Shown: positions 31,989-41,201 of the stretch, piece by piece | Position numbering within the stretch: position 1 is the first letter of the stretch | Layout of the letters: the number at the start of each line of letters is the position of its first letter | NCBI RefSeq assembly: GCF_002934545.1 | Contig: NZ_PTJA01000011.1 | Coordinates: 124,001 to 188,000 of the forward strand | Reading direction: 5' to 3' | Source: Lacrimispora xylanisolvens | GTDB lineage: Bacteria > Bacillota > Clostridia > Lachnospirales > Lachnospiraceae | DNA: 64,000 nt | Translations under genes and position numbers: made by a program | Notes under the pieces: model-generated | Told to the model about the DNA's origin: nothing | The model's input: the letters and a program-made list of their open reading frames with translations, nothing else | Database searches by the model: none

Positions 31989-33404
31989 ATGTATGATCCA
32001 AAATCGCTGAAAGCGGAAGAATTCATTTCTCATGAAGAAATTCTGGAAACTCTTGATTATGCGGAACAAAACAAAAACAATGTGGAACTGATTGATCAGA
32101 TTATTGCAAAGGCCAGAGAATTAAAAGGGTTGACCCACAGGGAGGCTTCCGTTCTTTTAGCCTGCGATATCCCGGAAAAGATCAAAGAACTTTATGATCT
32201 TGCAGAGGAGATTAAAAAGAAGTTTTACGGTACCCGGATTGTTATGTTTGCGCCTCTCTATCTGTCCAATTACTGTGTAAATGGCTGTACCTACTGCCCC
32301 TATCATTTAAAGAACAAACATATTGCAAGAAAGAAACTGACACAGGAAGAACTTGCCAGAGAAGTAGTTGCCCTTCAGGACATGGGGCATAAACGGCTTG
32401 CCCTTGAAGCTGGAGAAGATCCGGTTAATAACCCCATTGAATACATCCTGGAATGTATCAATACCATTTATTCCATCAAGCATAAAAATGGTGCCATCCG
32501 CAGAGTAAATGTTAACATAGCAGCTACCACCGTGGAAAATTACCGGAAATTAAAAGATGCCGGAATCGGAACCTATATTTTATTCCAGGAAACATATCAC
32601 AAGGAAAGCTATGAAAGCCTTCACCCAACAGGACCAAAGCATAATTACGCTTACCATACAGAGGCCATGGACCGTGCTATGGAGGGCGGTATTGACGATG
32701 TAGGAATTGGAGTTTTATTTGGACTGGAACGGTACAAGTATGAATTTGCAGGCCTGTTAATGCATGCGGAGCACTTAGAAGCAGTTCATGGAGTAGGCCC
32801 TCATACCATCAGTGTCCCACGTATTAAGAGTGCTGACGATATTGATCCCAATGCTTTTTCTAACGGAATCAGCGACGAGATTTTTGCAAAGCTGTGCGCA
32901 CTGATCCGTGTCTGCGTTCCATACACAGGCATGATCGTATCCACCAGGGAAAGCCAGAGCGTGAGAGAAAAGGTGATTCGCCTTGGAGTTTCCCAGATCA
33001 GCGGCGGTTCCAGAACCAGTGTAGGCGGTTACGAGGAAGAGGTTCGTCCTACGGATACAGAACAGTTTGACGTTTCGGACCAGAGAACTCTTGATGAAGT
33101 GGTACACTGGCTCATGGATTTAGGCTATATCCCTTCCTTCTGTACGGCATGCTACCGGGAAGGAAGAACCGGAGACCGTTTTATGAGTCTTTGTAAAAGC
33201 GGTCAGATTCAAAACTGCTGCCAGCCAAACGCATTGATGACATTAAAGGAATATTTAATGGACTACGCTTCCCAGGATACACGGAAAGTAGGCGAGGCGT
33301 TAATTGCTGCTGAATTAAATAATATTCCCAAAGAGAAGGTACGGACGATCTGTGAAGATCATCTGGAAAATATTGAAGCTGGAATCCGGGATTTCCGGTT
33401 CTGA
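31989..33404 (+). CDS. hydG: [FeFe]-hydrogenase maturase HydG (radical SAM tyrosine lyase)
   Basis: This 471-residue radical SAM enzyme splits tyrosine to make the CO and cyanide ligands of the H-cluster. The first cluster motif is CVNGCTYC (Cys-x3-Cys-x2-Cys, about residues 96-103). The C-terminal HydG-specific Cys-x2-Cys-x22-Cys runs from CTAC to QNCC (about 379-406) and binds the auxiliary cluster that yields the Fe(CO)(CN) synthon. Both are intact. hydF follows, but hydE and the hydrogenase itself are not in the window. Confidence 0.95.
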   Translation: MYDPKSLKAEEFISHEEILETLDYAEQNKNNVELIDQIIAKARELKGLTHREASVLLACDIPEKIKELYDLAEEIKKKFYGTRIVMFAPLYLSNYCVNGCTYCPYHLKNKHIARKKLTQEELAREVVALQDMGHKRLALEAGEDPVNNPIEYILECINTIYSIKHKNGAIRRVNVNIAATTVENYRKLKDAGIGTYILFQETYHKESYESLHPTGPKHNYAYHTEAMDRAMEGGIDDVGIGVLFGLERYKYEFAGLLMHAEHLEAVHGVGPHTISVPRIKSADDIDPNAFSNGISDEIFAKLCALIRVCVPYTGMIVSTRESQSVREKVIRLGVSQISGGSRTSVGGYEEEVRPTDTEQFDVSDQRTLDEVVHWLMDLGYIPSFCTACYREGRTGDRFMSLCKSGQIQNCCQPNALMTLKEYLMDYASQDTRKVGEALIAAELNNIPKEKVRTICEDHLENIEAGIRDFRF

Positions 33405-33437
33405 TACCCCGCAGACGACATAAATGAGGAGATAAAC

Positions 33438-34631
33438 ATGGGATTAAATGAGACGCCGTCATCTGAGAGAATTCATATCGGCTTTTTTGGCCGCCGTAAT
33501 GCAGGAAAATCAAGTGTAGTCAATGCAGTAACCGGACAGGAGTTGTCTGTGGTATCAGATATCAAAGGAACCACAACAGATCCCGTTCATAAATCCATGG
33601 AACTTCTTCCCATGGGACCAGTAGTGATTATCGATACACCAGGCTTCGATGATGAAGGTGCTTTGGGTGAGATGCGTGTGCGTAAGACAAAACAGATCTT
33701 AAACCGCGTAGACTGTGCAGTCCTGGTGGTGGATGGAACTGCAGGAAAGACAGAAGTGGACCAGCAGCTGATCGGATTGTTTAAAGAGAAGAATATTCCT
33801 TATGTAGTTGCGTATAACAAGTCGGATCTTGTGGGAGAGGGAGATTATGAAGATGGTCTTTCTGTCAGTGCCCAGACAGGGTTTCGAATTCATGAACTGA
33901 AAGAACGGATCGGAGTTCTGGTCAATACAGGAGACATGAAGATGCGGATTGTAGGGGATTTGCTAAAGCCCTGTGATCTTGTAATTCTGGTTATCCCCAT
34001 TGATTCTGCAGCTCCAAAGGGCAGAATTATTCTGCCGCAGCAGCAGACCATGAGAGACATATTAGAGGCCGGAGCGGTTGCCATATCCGTAAGAGATACG
34101 GAGCTTAAGCAGACCATTGAAAAGCTTGGAACCAGACCTTATCTGGTTATAACAGACAGTCAGGCATTTGAACAGGTGAATAAGGATACGCCAGATGACA
34201 TTCTACTGACCTCATTTTCTATCCTGATGGCACGGTACAAAGGCTTTTTAGAGGATGCAATCAAAGGAGTGGCGGCAATCAGCACCCTAAAGGATGGAGA
34301 TAAAGTTCTCATATCAGAGGGCTGTACCCACCACAGACAGTGTGATGACATCGGCACGGTGAAGCTTCCCCGGTGGCTGAAGGAATTTACGGGTAAGGAT
34401 CTTGTGATTGAAACGTCTTCAGGCAGAGAGTTCCCGGAAGAACTTTCCGACTATAAGCTGATTATTCACTGCGGCAGCTGTATGTTAAATGAAAGGGAGA
34501 TGGTTTACCGCAGAAAGACAGCGGCGGATGCAGGAGTGCCCTTTACCAACTATGGAACTGCCATTGCTTACATGAAGGGGATTTTAAAGAGAAGCTTAGA
34601 GGTGCTTCCGGATCTGGAAAAACTGATTTAG
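33438..34631 (+). CDS. hydF: [FeFe]-hydrogenase maturation GTPase HydF
   Basis: This 397-residue scaffold has an N-terminal Era-like GTPase domain (GRRNAGKSSVVNAV near 14, TTTDPV switch, DTPGFD, YNKSD) and a C-terminal cluster-binding domain with Cys-Thr-His (CTHHRQ) and HCGSC motifs that ligate the [4Fe-4S] cluster. HydF assembles and delivers the 2Fe subcluster to the hydrogenase. GAGGAG precedes the ATG. A terminator follows. Confidence 0.95.
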   Translation: MGLNETPSSERIHIGFFGRRNAGKSSVVNAVTGQELSVVSDIKGTTTDPVHKSMELLPMGPVVIIDTPGFDDEGALGEMRVRKTKQILNRVDCAVLVVDGTAGKTEVDQQLIGLFKEKNIPYVVAYNKSDLVGEGDYEDGLSVSAQTGFRIHELKERIGVLVNTGDMKMRIVGDLLKPCDLVILVIPIDSAAPKGRIILPQQQTMRDILEAGAVAISVRDTELKQTIEKLGTRPYLVITDSQAFEQVNKDTPDDILLTSFSILMARYKGFLEDAIKGVAAISTLKDGDKVLISEGCTHHRQCDDIGTVKLPRWLKEFTGKDLVIETSSGREFPEELSDYKLIIHCGSCMLNEREMVYRRKTAADAGVPFTNYGTAIAYMKGILKRSLEVLPDLEKLI

Positions 34632-34647
34632 GCAGAATCATTAACAG

Positions 34648-34690
34648 GGCTGCCGCATCAAGGACCATGATGTCTTTGAATGCGGCAGCC
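34648..34690 (+). terminator. Terminator after hydF
   Basis: GGCTGCCGCAT pairs exactly with ATGCGGCAGCC across a 21-bp loop. The tail is only moderately T-rich. Confidence 0.7.
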
Positions 34691-34698
34691 TGAGTGTT

Positions 34699-35187
34699 TT
34701 AAGGAGTTGTTAAATGATCAGTTAAAAGCTGCCGGAATGCGCTGAGTTCATTTTCTGATGCAAAAATACGTTTTGGTATTAAGGTGTAGGTACGCTTTTT
34801 CTGTATAATATAAAAATAGTCCTTGTTCTCCATATAGTGTTTGTAGATATCCCAGGATAAGGTTGAATGGATGGCGTGTGCGTCAAAGGTGATTTTATCG
34901 TCTTCAAACAATAGCTTATAGGCATGATGAAGTTGTTCATACTCCTGATAAAACATGTAAGGACGAATGAAAAAGACTGCAACAATGACAAGATTAAAAA
35001 AATATATTACCAAGGCCAGCATGATATAAAACCTGGTAAAGCCATACTGGTAGAACAAATAGAGCGGAATCAGTAAAGAAAATGCCATAACAACCAAATC
35101 AAATTTCTTAATTACTTTTGTCAGGAAGAAAAATCTCCTCCAACCGTCTGCATACTCCTTTTTTGTATAAGTGAATTCCAATAACAT
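34699..35187 (-). CDS. YcxB-like membrane protein
   Basis: This 162-residue protein has two adjacent transmembrane helices (about 32-76) and a C-terminal beta-rich region with WDIYKHYMENKDYFYIIQKKRTYTLIPKRIF, as in YcxB-like proteins of Firmicutes. The function is unknown. I place the start at 35187, behind GGGGGAAA on the minus strand. The frame stays open 34 codons upstream through low-complexity sequence that is unlikely to be coding. Confidence 0.7.
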   Translation of the reverse strand: MLLEFTYTKKEYADGWRRFFFLTKVIKKFDLVVMAFSLLIPLYLFYQYGFTRFYIMLALVIYFFNLVIVAVFFIRPYMFYQEYEQLHHAYKLLFEDDKITFDAHAIHSTLSWDIYKHYMENKDYFYIIQKKRTYTLIPKRIFASENELSAFRQLLTDHLTTP

Positions 35188-35700
35188 ACATTTCCCCCTG
35201 TATAATTGATGATTCAAGTTTATCATAAAAGATGAAAAAGGAAAAGAACCATGATTGAAAGTTGAAAAAGATGAAAAAGTTGAAAGCATTGCTGTTTATT
35301 TTTGCCCGTCGTTATGAGCAGGGGCAGAGATGACTTCTTTTCGGCTCCCCTGCCACGTATTCCTGACTTTCCGACCTCTCTAATCCCTAATTTTGGCATA
35401 GAAGCAATTGACTCTTTATTCTTGCCCCGCCGTCTTGCAGCTTGCGAGGCAAGACAAAGTCTTTTTCCTACACATGCCCAATATCCCTTTTCTATACTAT
35501 TTGAGGCATAGCAGCAGACAGTTCTCTTCCTATGCCCTATAAAGATATTCAAAACCTAAGCTGTACCCCTCTGAATCTCTTCAGTCTAAACTGGTTCATG
35601 ATTAGGAAATGACATTTACCAGATTTTGTGATATTATATTTTTTAATGGCTGTAAGATGCTAAATACTAAGCTGTTTAATAGAAAGAAAGGGGCAGTGCC
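35188..35700. other. 513-bp intergenic region with hairpins and imperfect direct repeats; no gene
   Basis: No ORF here looks protein-like. Three short perfect stems occur: GCAGGGG/CCCCTGC (35319-35325, 35348-35354), GTCTTGC/GCAAGAC (35432-35438, 35449-35455) and GGCATAG/CTATGCC (35505-35511, 35530-35536). Two imperfect direct repeats of about 31 bp start near 35287 and 35404, sharing GCA-TTG...TTTATT-TTGCCC. It may hold a decayed repeat element or an unrecognised RNA. Confidence 0.5.
35609..35637 (+). promoter_or_regulatory. Possible promoter of the second cobalamin block
   Basis: ATGACA (35609-35614), a 17-bp spacer and TATTAT (35632-35637) precede cobS by about 60 bp. Both boxes are imperfect. 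Confidence 0.4.
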
Positions 35701-36462
35701 ATGAATCTACCCGGCAGTATGATGATAGCGTTTTCCATGTATTCCAGGATTCCTGTGCCCCAGGTTCAGTGGACAAAAGAACGGATGAAATATGCCATGT
35801 GTTTTTTCCCCCTCATAGGAGCTGTAATCGGTTTGATGGAATACGGTGCCATCCTCCTTTTTCGTACTATGGGATTCCCCTTTTTGGCACAGATACTGCC
35901 TGTTGTTATCCCTGTAGCGGTTACAGGCGGAATCCATATGGATGGATTATTAGATGTAATTGATGCAAAATCATCCCACGGTGAAACAGAGAAAAAGCTG
36001 GAGATACTAAAAGATCCCCATACAGGAGCCTTTGCGATCATTGGATGCGGAATCTATTTCCTTTTATATCTGGCATTTTTTATAGAAATGAGACCAGTTA
36101 TGATTCCTGCATTTTGTATTACGTTTGTTATAACCAGAGCGCTAAGCGGGCTCTCTGTTGTTACCTTCCCCATGGCAAAAAAAAGCGGCCTGGCTGCAGC
36201 TTTTTCAGATGGAGCTCATAAAAGAGTGGTTGGAACTGTTATGGTTCTTTATCTTATTATTTCTTTGATTGCAATATGGCTTTTCACAGGAGCTTTTGCA
36301 GTATCAGGAGTTATTGCCATATCATTCGTAGTGTTTTTATATTATTATCACATGTCAAAACGGGAATTTGGGGGTATCACAGGAGATCTTGCGGGATACT
36401 TTCTCCAGATTCTGGAGCTGGCTCTTGTGATGGGACTGGCGATTCTGTCCCATATGAAATGA
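35701..36462 (+). CDS. cobS: Adenosylcobinamide-GDP ribazoletransferase (cobalamin synthase)
   Basis: This 253-residue polytopic membrane enzyme joins adenosylcobinamide-GDP to alpha-ribazole. The signature GGIHMDGLLDVIDAKSSHG...EILKDPHTGAFAI (about 78-113) holds the acidic metal-binding residues. About six membrane helices follow. GAAAGAAAGGGGC precedes the ATG. It begins the second cobalamin block. Confidence 0.93.
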   Translation: MNLPGSMMIAFSMYSRIPVPQVQWTKERMKYAMCFFPLIGAVIGLMEYGAILLFRTMGFPFLAQILPVVIPVAVTGGIHMDGLLDVIDAKSSHGETEKKLEILKDPHTGAFAIIGCGIYFLLYLAFFIEMRPVMIPAFCITFVITRALSGLSVVTFPMAKKSGLAAAFSDGAHKRVVGTVMVLYLIISLIAIWLFTGAFAVSGVIAISFVVFLYYYHMSKREFGGITGDLAGYFLQILELALVMGLAILSHMK

Positions 36463-36486
36463 TACCGGAATCAGAAAGGAATTGGA

Positions 36487-36876
36487 ATGAAATTAATTAT
36501 CGGAGGAGCATGGCAGGGGAAGCTTACCTATGCCCTGCAAATCGCAAATATAGAATCGAAAGAGAGTGAAAAGGTTGCAGAGGGCGCCACAGATCCCTGT
36601 GAGGCGGCCCTTGAATGCGCAATCATTCATGATTTTCATGAATACGTCAGAAGACTGTTAAAAGAAGAAAAAGACCCTGACCAAATGATCCGGCAAATTG
36701 TGGATCATAATCCGGATGTGATTATTACCATAAATGAGCTTGGCTGCGGGATCGTACCCGAAGATCCATTTGACAGGCGGTGGAGGGAAAGCGCCGGCAG
36801 AGCGGCAGTGAAGCTGGCGAAGCACAGCGACGAAGTTTACCGCATGGTATGTGGGATACCTGCCCGGATAAAATAG
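36487..36876 (+). CDS. Short CobU-like protein
   Basis: This 129-residue protein has a degenerate P-loop (IIGGAWQGKLTYALQIA) and a C-terminal GCGIVPEDPFDRRWRESAGRAAVKLAKHSDEVYRMVCGIPARIK stretch, arranged in two pieces matching the CobU ends. It lacks the RHR..R..W.TVE segment that carries the nucleotidylated His in the full CobU at 30960-31508. It is therefore unlikely to be a normal bifunctional CobU. It sits between cobS and cbiB with 20-25 bp gaps, so it is a stable part of this operon. A kinase-only or regulatory role is possible. Confidence 0.78.
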   Translation: MKLIIGGAWQGKLTYALQIANIESKESEKVAEGATDPCEAALECAIIHDFHEYVRRLLKEEKDPDQMIRQIVDHNPDVIITINELGCGIVPEDPFDRRWRESAGRAAVKLAKHSDEVYRMVCGIPARIK

Positions 36877-36896
36877 AAGAGAAAAAGGACTGACTT

Positions 36897-37877
36897 ATGT
36901 TTAAATATCATATAATAGCGGTTCTGATTGGCTGCTTTCTGGATGTGTGCTTTGGAGATCCCTTATTCTTGTGGCACCCCGTTTGCGGAATTGGAAACCT
37001 GATAAGCTGGCTGGAGAAAAAATTAAGACCCCGGTTTCCGGAAAATGAAGCAGGGGAAAGACAGGCAGGTGTATGGCTGGTTTTGTTGGTCCTGTTTGCA
37101 GCAGGAGGGAGTTCCTTTGCGATCCTGGCTGTTTCTTATGGAATTTCCCCCATCGCCGGACTTGCTGTGGAAAGTATCATGTGTTACCAGATGATGGCGT
37201 GGCATTCCTTAAGAAAAGAGAGTATGAAGGTATACCGCGGATTTTTAAAACAGGATACGGAAGAGGCAAGACATGCGGTATCCATGATCGTGGGCCGGGA
37301 TACGAAAACCCTCACTGATATCGGTATTACAAAGGCAGCGGTGGAAACTGTGGCAGAGAATACATCTGATGGTGTGATTGCACCTTTGATTTTCATGACC
37401 CTCTTTGGAGGAACCGGTGTATTCCTATATAAGGCAGTGAACACCATGGATTCCATGGTAGGTTATAAAAATGACCGGTATCTCTGGTTTGGACGGTGTG
37501 CTGCAAAACTGGATGATCTGGTTAATTTTATTCCTGCCCGCATATCCGCCTTTTTCATGCTGGCGGCAGGCTATTTATGCCAGCTGTTTTTCAGCAGTAA
37601 ATTTAATGGGAACAATGGCTTGCGGATCTGGAAACGGGACCGTTTTAATCACAAAAGTCCCAACTCCGCACAGACGGAATCTGCCTGCGCCGGAATTCTT
37701 CAGATAGAACTGGCTGGAAATGCATGGTATTTTGGAACCTTATATGAAAAACCTGTGATCGGAGATCCGGTGAGGGCAGTGGAGTATAAAGATATAGTCA
37801 GGGCTAACGTCCTGATGACAGTTACTTACATACTGGCGCTGATTCCCGTTGGAATCCTGCTTTTCATCACATTTTAG
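36897..37877 (+). CDS. cbiB: Adenosylcobinamide-phosphate synthase
   Basis: This 326-residue membrane protein attaches (R)-1-aminopropan-2-ol phosphate to adenosylcobyric acid. It has the typical start (CFLDVCFGDPLFLWHPVCGIGNLI), VSMIVGRDTKTLT, AAVETVAENTSDGVIAPL and MVGYKNDRY motifs of the CbiB/CobD family. Length and membrane-helix pattern are normal. Its substrate comes from the next gene's product. Confidence 0.93.
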   Translation: MFKYHIIAVLIGCFLDVCFGDPLFLWHPVCGIGNLISWLEKKLRPRFPENEAGERQAGVWLVLLVLFAAGGSSFAILAVSYGISPIAGLAVESIMCYQMMAWHSLRKESMKVYRGFLKQDTEEARHAVSMIVGRDTKTLTDIGITKAAVETVAENTSDGVIAPLIFMTLFGGTGVFLYKAVNTMDSMVGYKNDRYLWFGRCAAKLDDLVNFIPARISAFFMLAAGYLCQLFFSSKFNGNNGLRIWKRDRFNHKSPNSAQTESACAGILQIELAGNAWYFGTLYEKPVIGDPVRAVEYKDIVRANVLMTVTYILALIPVGILLFITF

Positions 37878-37905
37878 AAGATACACATAATTGGGAGAAA
37901 TAAAT

Positions 37906-38994
37906 ATGGAATATCAGCATGGAGGAGACATTTACACCAATCAGGTTACCATGGATTATTCAGCGAATATCAATCCCCTTGGGCTTGCAAAAGGTGTTAA
38001 GAAGGCATTATTACAGGCGGTTGAAAACTGTTCCTGCTATCCGGACAGCCGCTGCAGCAAACTGATCACAGAACTTGGAGCTTTCCATGGTTTTTCCGAA
38101 AAGCAGCTTATCTGTGGAAATGGAGCGGCCGATTTGATTTTTCAGATTGTACAGGTTATAAAACCCGGAAGGGCTCTGTTAATAGCCCCCTCTTTTCTGG
38201 AATATGAGCAGGCTTTAGAGACAGTTTCTGCAGAGGTTGTATGGTATGATTTAAAAGAGAGTGATGGATTTCGCTTATCTGTAAAAGAAATAACCAAATG
38301 GCTGAAAGAAAACGATCAGGAAATAGAAATGTTATTCCTGTGTAATCCCAACAACCCAACCGGGTTTGCACTTCCCAAAGAGGAAATGAAAGAACTCCTG
38401 GATGTCTGCTCACAAAAAAGAATCTATTGTGTAATAGATGAATGCTTTAATGAATTCCTTGATAATCCGGGATCTTATTCCGTACTGGAACTGATTTCAA
38501 AAGGCGGCTATGACCATGTATTTGTTTTAAAAGCATTTACAAAAATTTATGCCATGGCAGGAGTCCGCCTTGGGTACGGGATATCCACAGGAGAAAAAAC
38601 CATAGAACTCATGAACCGGATCCGCCAGCCATGGAGCGTGTCTGCTCTTGCTCAGGCAGCCGGTGAAGCAGCTCTTGGTGAAACGGAATATGTAAAAGAA
38701 ACAAGGCAGCTGATTTCCAGAGAACGGGAATACTTAAAGGAAAACTTAAACGATTTAGGCTTTCTGGTATATGATTCCATGGCAAACTATTTGTTTTTTA
38801 AAGATACAAGGAAGAACGCCTGTAATGTGGAAAAGCTTTTATACAATGAATTGCTTGACAGGCAGGTACTGATAAGATCCTGTTCCAATTACAGAGGGCT
38901 TGATCATACTTATTACCGGATCTGTGTCAAACAGAGAATGGAAAATGATGCATTTCTTGCAGTATTAAAATCCATACTGACAAAAGGAGAATGA
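37906..38994 (+). CDS. cobD: L-threonine-O-3-phosphate decarboxylase (CobD type)
   Basis: This 362-residue PLP enzyme of aminotransferase fold class I makes aminopropanol phosphate for the nucleotide loop. It has the [22 protein letters not shown] start typical of Cob[17 protein letters not shown] and the PLP lysine in [18 protein letters not shown]. The true start is ATG 37906 behind GGGAG, not the upstream TTG. It lies between cbiB and cbiP, as expected for loop assembly. A histidinol-phosphate aminotransferase is the main alternative but is unlikely here. Confidence 0.9.
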   Translation: MEYQHGGDIYTNQVTMDYSANINPLGLAKGVKKALLQAVENCSCYPDSRCSKLITELGAFHGFSEKQLICGNGAADLIFQIVQVIKPGRALLIAPSFLEYEQALETVSAEVVWYDLKESDGFRLSVKEITKWLKENDQEIEMLFLCNPNNPTGFALPKEEMKELLDVCSQKRIYCVIDECFNEFLDNPGSYSVLELISKGGYDHVFVLKAFTKIYAMAGVRLGYGISTGEKTIELMNRIRQPWSVSALAQAAGEAALGETEYVKETRQLISREREYLKENLNDLGFLVYDSMANYLFFKDTRKNACNVEKLLYNELLDRQVLIRSCSNYRGLDHTYYRICVKQRMENDAFLAVLKSILTKGE

Positions 38995-38998
38995 GAAC

Positions 38999-40546
38999 AT
39001 GGCAAAGACGATTATGATTCAGGGGACCATGTCCAATGCAGGCAAAAGTCTGATTACGGCAGGACTATGCCGTATTTTTAAGCAGGATGGATACCGGGTT
39101 GCTCCTTTTAAATCCCAGAATATGGCACTTAATTCCTTTATTACCGAGGAAGGGCTTGAGATGGGGCGGGCGCAGGTAGTGCAGGCTGAGGCAGCAGGCG
39201 TCAAGCCAGTAGCAGCCATGAATCCGGTTTTGCTGAAACCCACCAATGATACCGGTTCCCAGGTAATTGTAGGTGGTGTGTCCATCGGCAATATGCCAGC
39301 AAAAGAGTATTTTGCCTATAAAAAGAAACTGATACCGGAAATAAAAAAAGCGTTTGATACATTGTCAGAGGAATACGACATTATTGTAATTGAAGGCGCA
39401 GGAAGTCCGGCAGAGATTAATCTAAAGCAGGAAGACATTGTCAATATGGGAATGGCTAAGATGGCGGATGCACCAGTGCTCCTTGTGGGAGATATTGACC
39501 GGGGCGGAGTGTTTGCTCAGCTTTATGGCACTGTTATGCTTTTGGAGGAGGAAGAGAGAGACAGAATCGGCGGCCTGATAGTGAATAAATTCCGTGGAGA
39601 TAAATCCATATTAGAGCCTGGCCTTGACATGATAACAGAACGGCTTCACATACCCGTGGCAGGGGTGGTCCCTTACATGGATGTGGATATCGAGGATGAA
39701 GACAGCCTTGGAAATCATCTTTCCATAGCTGGAAAAACAGAGGGGGCGGAGGTAGAGATAGCGGTCATCCGTTTTCCAAGAATCTCTAACTTTACAGATT
39801 TTTCTGTATTCTCTACCATACCGTCTGTGGCGGTTCGCTATGTGGATTCTGTATCGGCTCTTGGAAAACCGGATCTTGTGGTTTTACCGGGAAGCAAGAA
39901 TACCATAGAGGATCTTCTCTGGATGCGTCAGAATGGTCTGGAGGCCGGAGTATTAAAGCTGAGTGCATCAGGAGTTCCGGTGTTTGGTATCTGCGGCGGC
40001 TTTCAGATGCTTGGAGAACAGTTAAAGGATCCGCTGGCAGTGGAGTCTTCTTCCGGTCTTTCCTCTGTACGGGGCATGGGGCTGCTACCCATACGGACTG
40101 AATTCGGAGCAGAAAAAACCAGAACAAGAGTGACAGGTTCCTGTACGGCAGTGGAAGGGATCTTTGAAGATTTATCAGGAATGAATATAGAAGGTTATGA
40201 AATTCATATGGGTCAGACGGAACGTGCGCTGCCGCCTTTATCCTATGTGATGGAAAGCCAGTCCGGTTCTCATCTGGCAAAGATGGATGGCTGCCAGAGA
40301 AAGAACGTATACGGAACCTATATTCACGGTTTCTTTGACAGTGAGCAGATAGCAGATACCATGGTAGGGGCACTGAGAAAGAAAAAAGGGCTGCCCAGCC
40401 AGCCAGGCACGGCTTTCAGTTACCAGGATTACAAAGAAAAACAGTATGACAGACTGGCAGACCTTTTGCGGGAGAGTCTTAATATGGACCGGATTTACAG
40501 CCTGATGGGATTAACCGGTGACAACGGAGGAAAGAATGGAATTTAG
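38999..40546 (+). CDS. cbiP: Cobyric acid synthase
   Basis: This 515-residue glutamine-dependent amidase converts the a,c-diamide to cobyric acid. It has the P-loop [20 protein letters not shown] (about 7-26), [11 protein letters not shown], the [15 protein letters not shown] segment and a C-terminal glutamine amidotransferase domain with Cys in [18 protein letters not shown] lies before the ATG, which follows cobD by four bases. It overlaps cbiC by 11 bp. Confidence 0.95.
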   Translation: MAKTIMIQGTMSNAGKSLITAGLCRIFKQDGYRVAPFKSQNMALNSFITEEGLEMGRAQVVQAEAAGVKPVAAMNPVLLKPTNDTGSQVIVGGVSIGNMPAKEYFAYKKKLIPEIKKAFDTLSEEYDIIVIEGAGSPAEINLKQEDIVNMGMAKMADAPVLLVGDIDRGGVFAQLYGTVMLLEEEERDRIGGLIVNKFRGDKSILEPGLDMITERLHIPVAGVVPYMDVDIEDEDSLGNHLSIAGKTEGAEVEIAVIRFPRISNFTDFSVFSTIPSVAVRYVDSVSALGKPDLVVLPGSKNTIEDLLWMRQNGLEAGVLKLSASGVPVFGICGGFQMLGEQLKDPLAVESSSGLSSVRGMGLLPIRTEFGAEKTRTRVTGSCTAVEGIFEDLSGMNIEGYEIHMGQTERALPPLSYVMESQSGSHLAKMDGCQRKNVYGTYIHGFFDSEQIADTMVGALRKKKGLPSQPGTAFSYQDYKEKQYDRLADLLRESLNMDRIYSLMGLTGDNGGKNGI

Positions 40547-41171
40547 AGAACTGGAACGGGTTCGCCCTGAAGAAATAGAAAAGAGAAGCTTTGAAATTAT
40601 AACACAGGAACTGGGAGATAAGAAACTGGACCCGGAGCAGGAACTGGTAATCAAACGGGTGATTCATACAACGGCAGATTTTGATTATGCCGATCAGCTG
40701 ATATTTTCGCCCCACGCGGTGAAACTTGGAATAGAAGCATTAAAAGAAGGAATTCCGGTAATTACTGATACCAACATGGGAAAAGCGGGAATCAATAAAA
40801 AAGCGCTGGAGCGGGCAGGCAGCAGCGTCCACTGCTTTATGGCTGATGAGGATGTAGCGGAGGATGCGAAAAACAGGCAGACGACGAGAGCTCATGCCAG
40901 TATGGATAAGGCGGCCAGATTGTCAAAGGAATGTATTTTTGCCATTGGCAACGCACCCACTGCTCTGGTTCATCTTCATGAGCTGATTCAGGAAGGAATC
41001 ATCAAACCCAGACTAATCATCGGCGTGCCAGTGGGGTTTGTCAATGTAATCCAGTCCAAAGAGATGATTTTATCTCTTCCCGATGTGCCCTATATTGTGG
41101 CCAGAGGAAGAAAAGGCGGCAGTAATGTAGCTGCAGCAATTGTCAACGCAATGCTTTATCAGATTTCATAA
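40536..41171 (+). CDS. cbiC: Cobalt-precorrin-8 methylmutase
   Basis: This 211-residue enzyme moves the C11 methyl to C12 to give cobyrinate. The segment [12 protein letters not shown] carries the catalytic His. [17 protein letters not shown] and GVPVGFVN follow as in CbiC/CobH. I use ATG 40536, directly after GGAGGAAA. The frame is open six codons further upstream inside cbiP. No terminator separates it from the response regulator 30 bp downstream. Confidence 0.93.
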   Translation: MEFRELERVRPEEIEKRSFEIITQELGDKKLDPEQELVIKRVIHTTADFDYADQLIFSPHAVKLGIEALKEGIPVITDTNMGKAGINKKALERAGSSVHCFMADEDVAEDAKNRQTTRAHASMDKAARLSKECIFAIGNAPTALVHLHELIQEGIIKPRLIIGVPVGFVNVIQSKEMILSLPDVPYIVARGRKGGSNVAAAIVNAMLYQIS

Positions 41172-41201
41172 CAGTAAGGTTTCTTAAAGGGGTAAAACAG
41201 C

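Noticed and set aside
34699-35289. Longer start for the YcxB-like protein
   Set aside because: The extra 34 codons encode low-complexity Ser/Phe-rich sequence in a GAAAA-repeat region with no ribosome binding site.
35223-35552. ORFs on both strands before cobS
   Set aside because: They have no ribosome binding site or family pattern. The region is dominated by hairpins and imperfect repeats.
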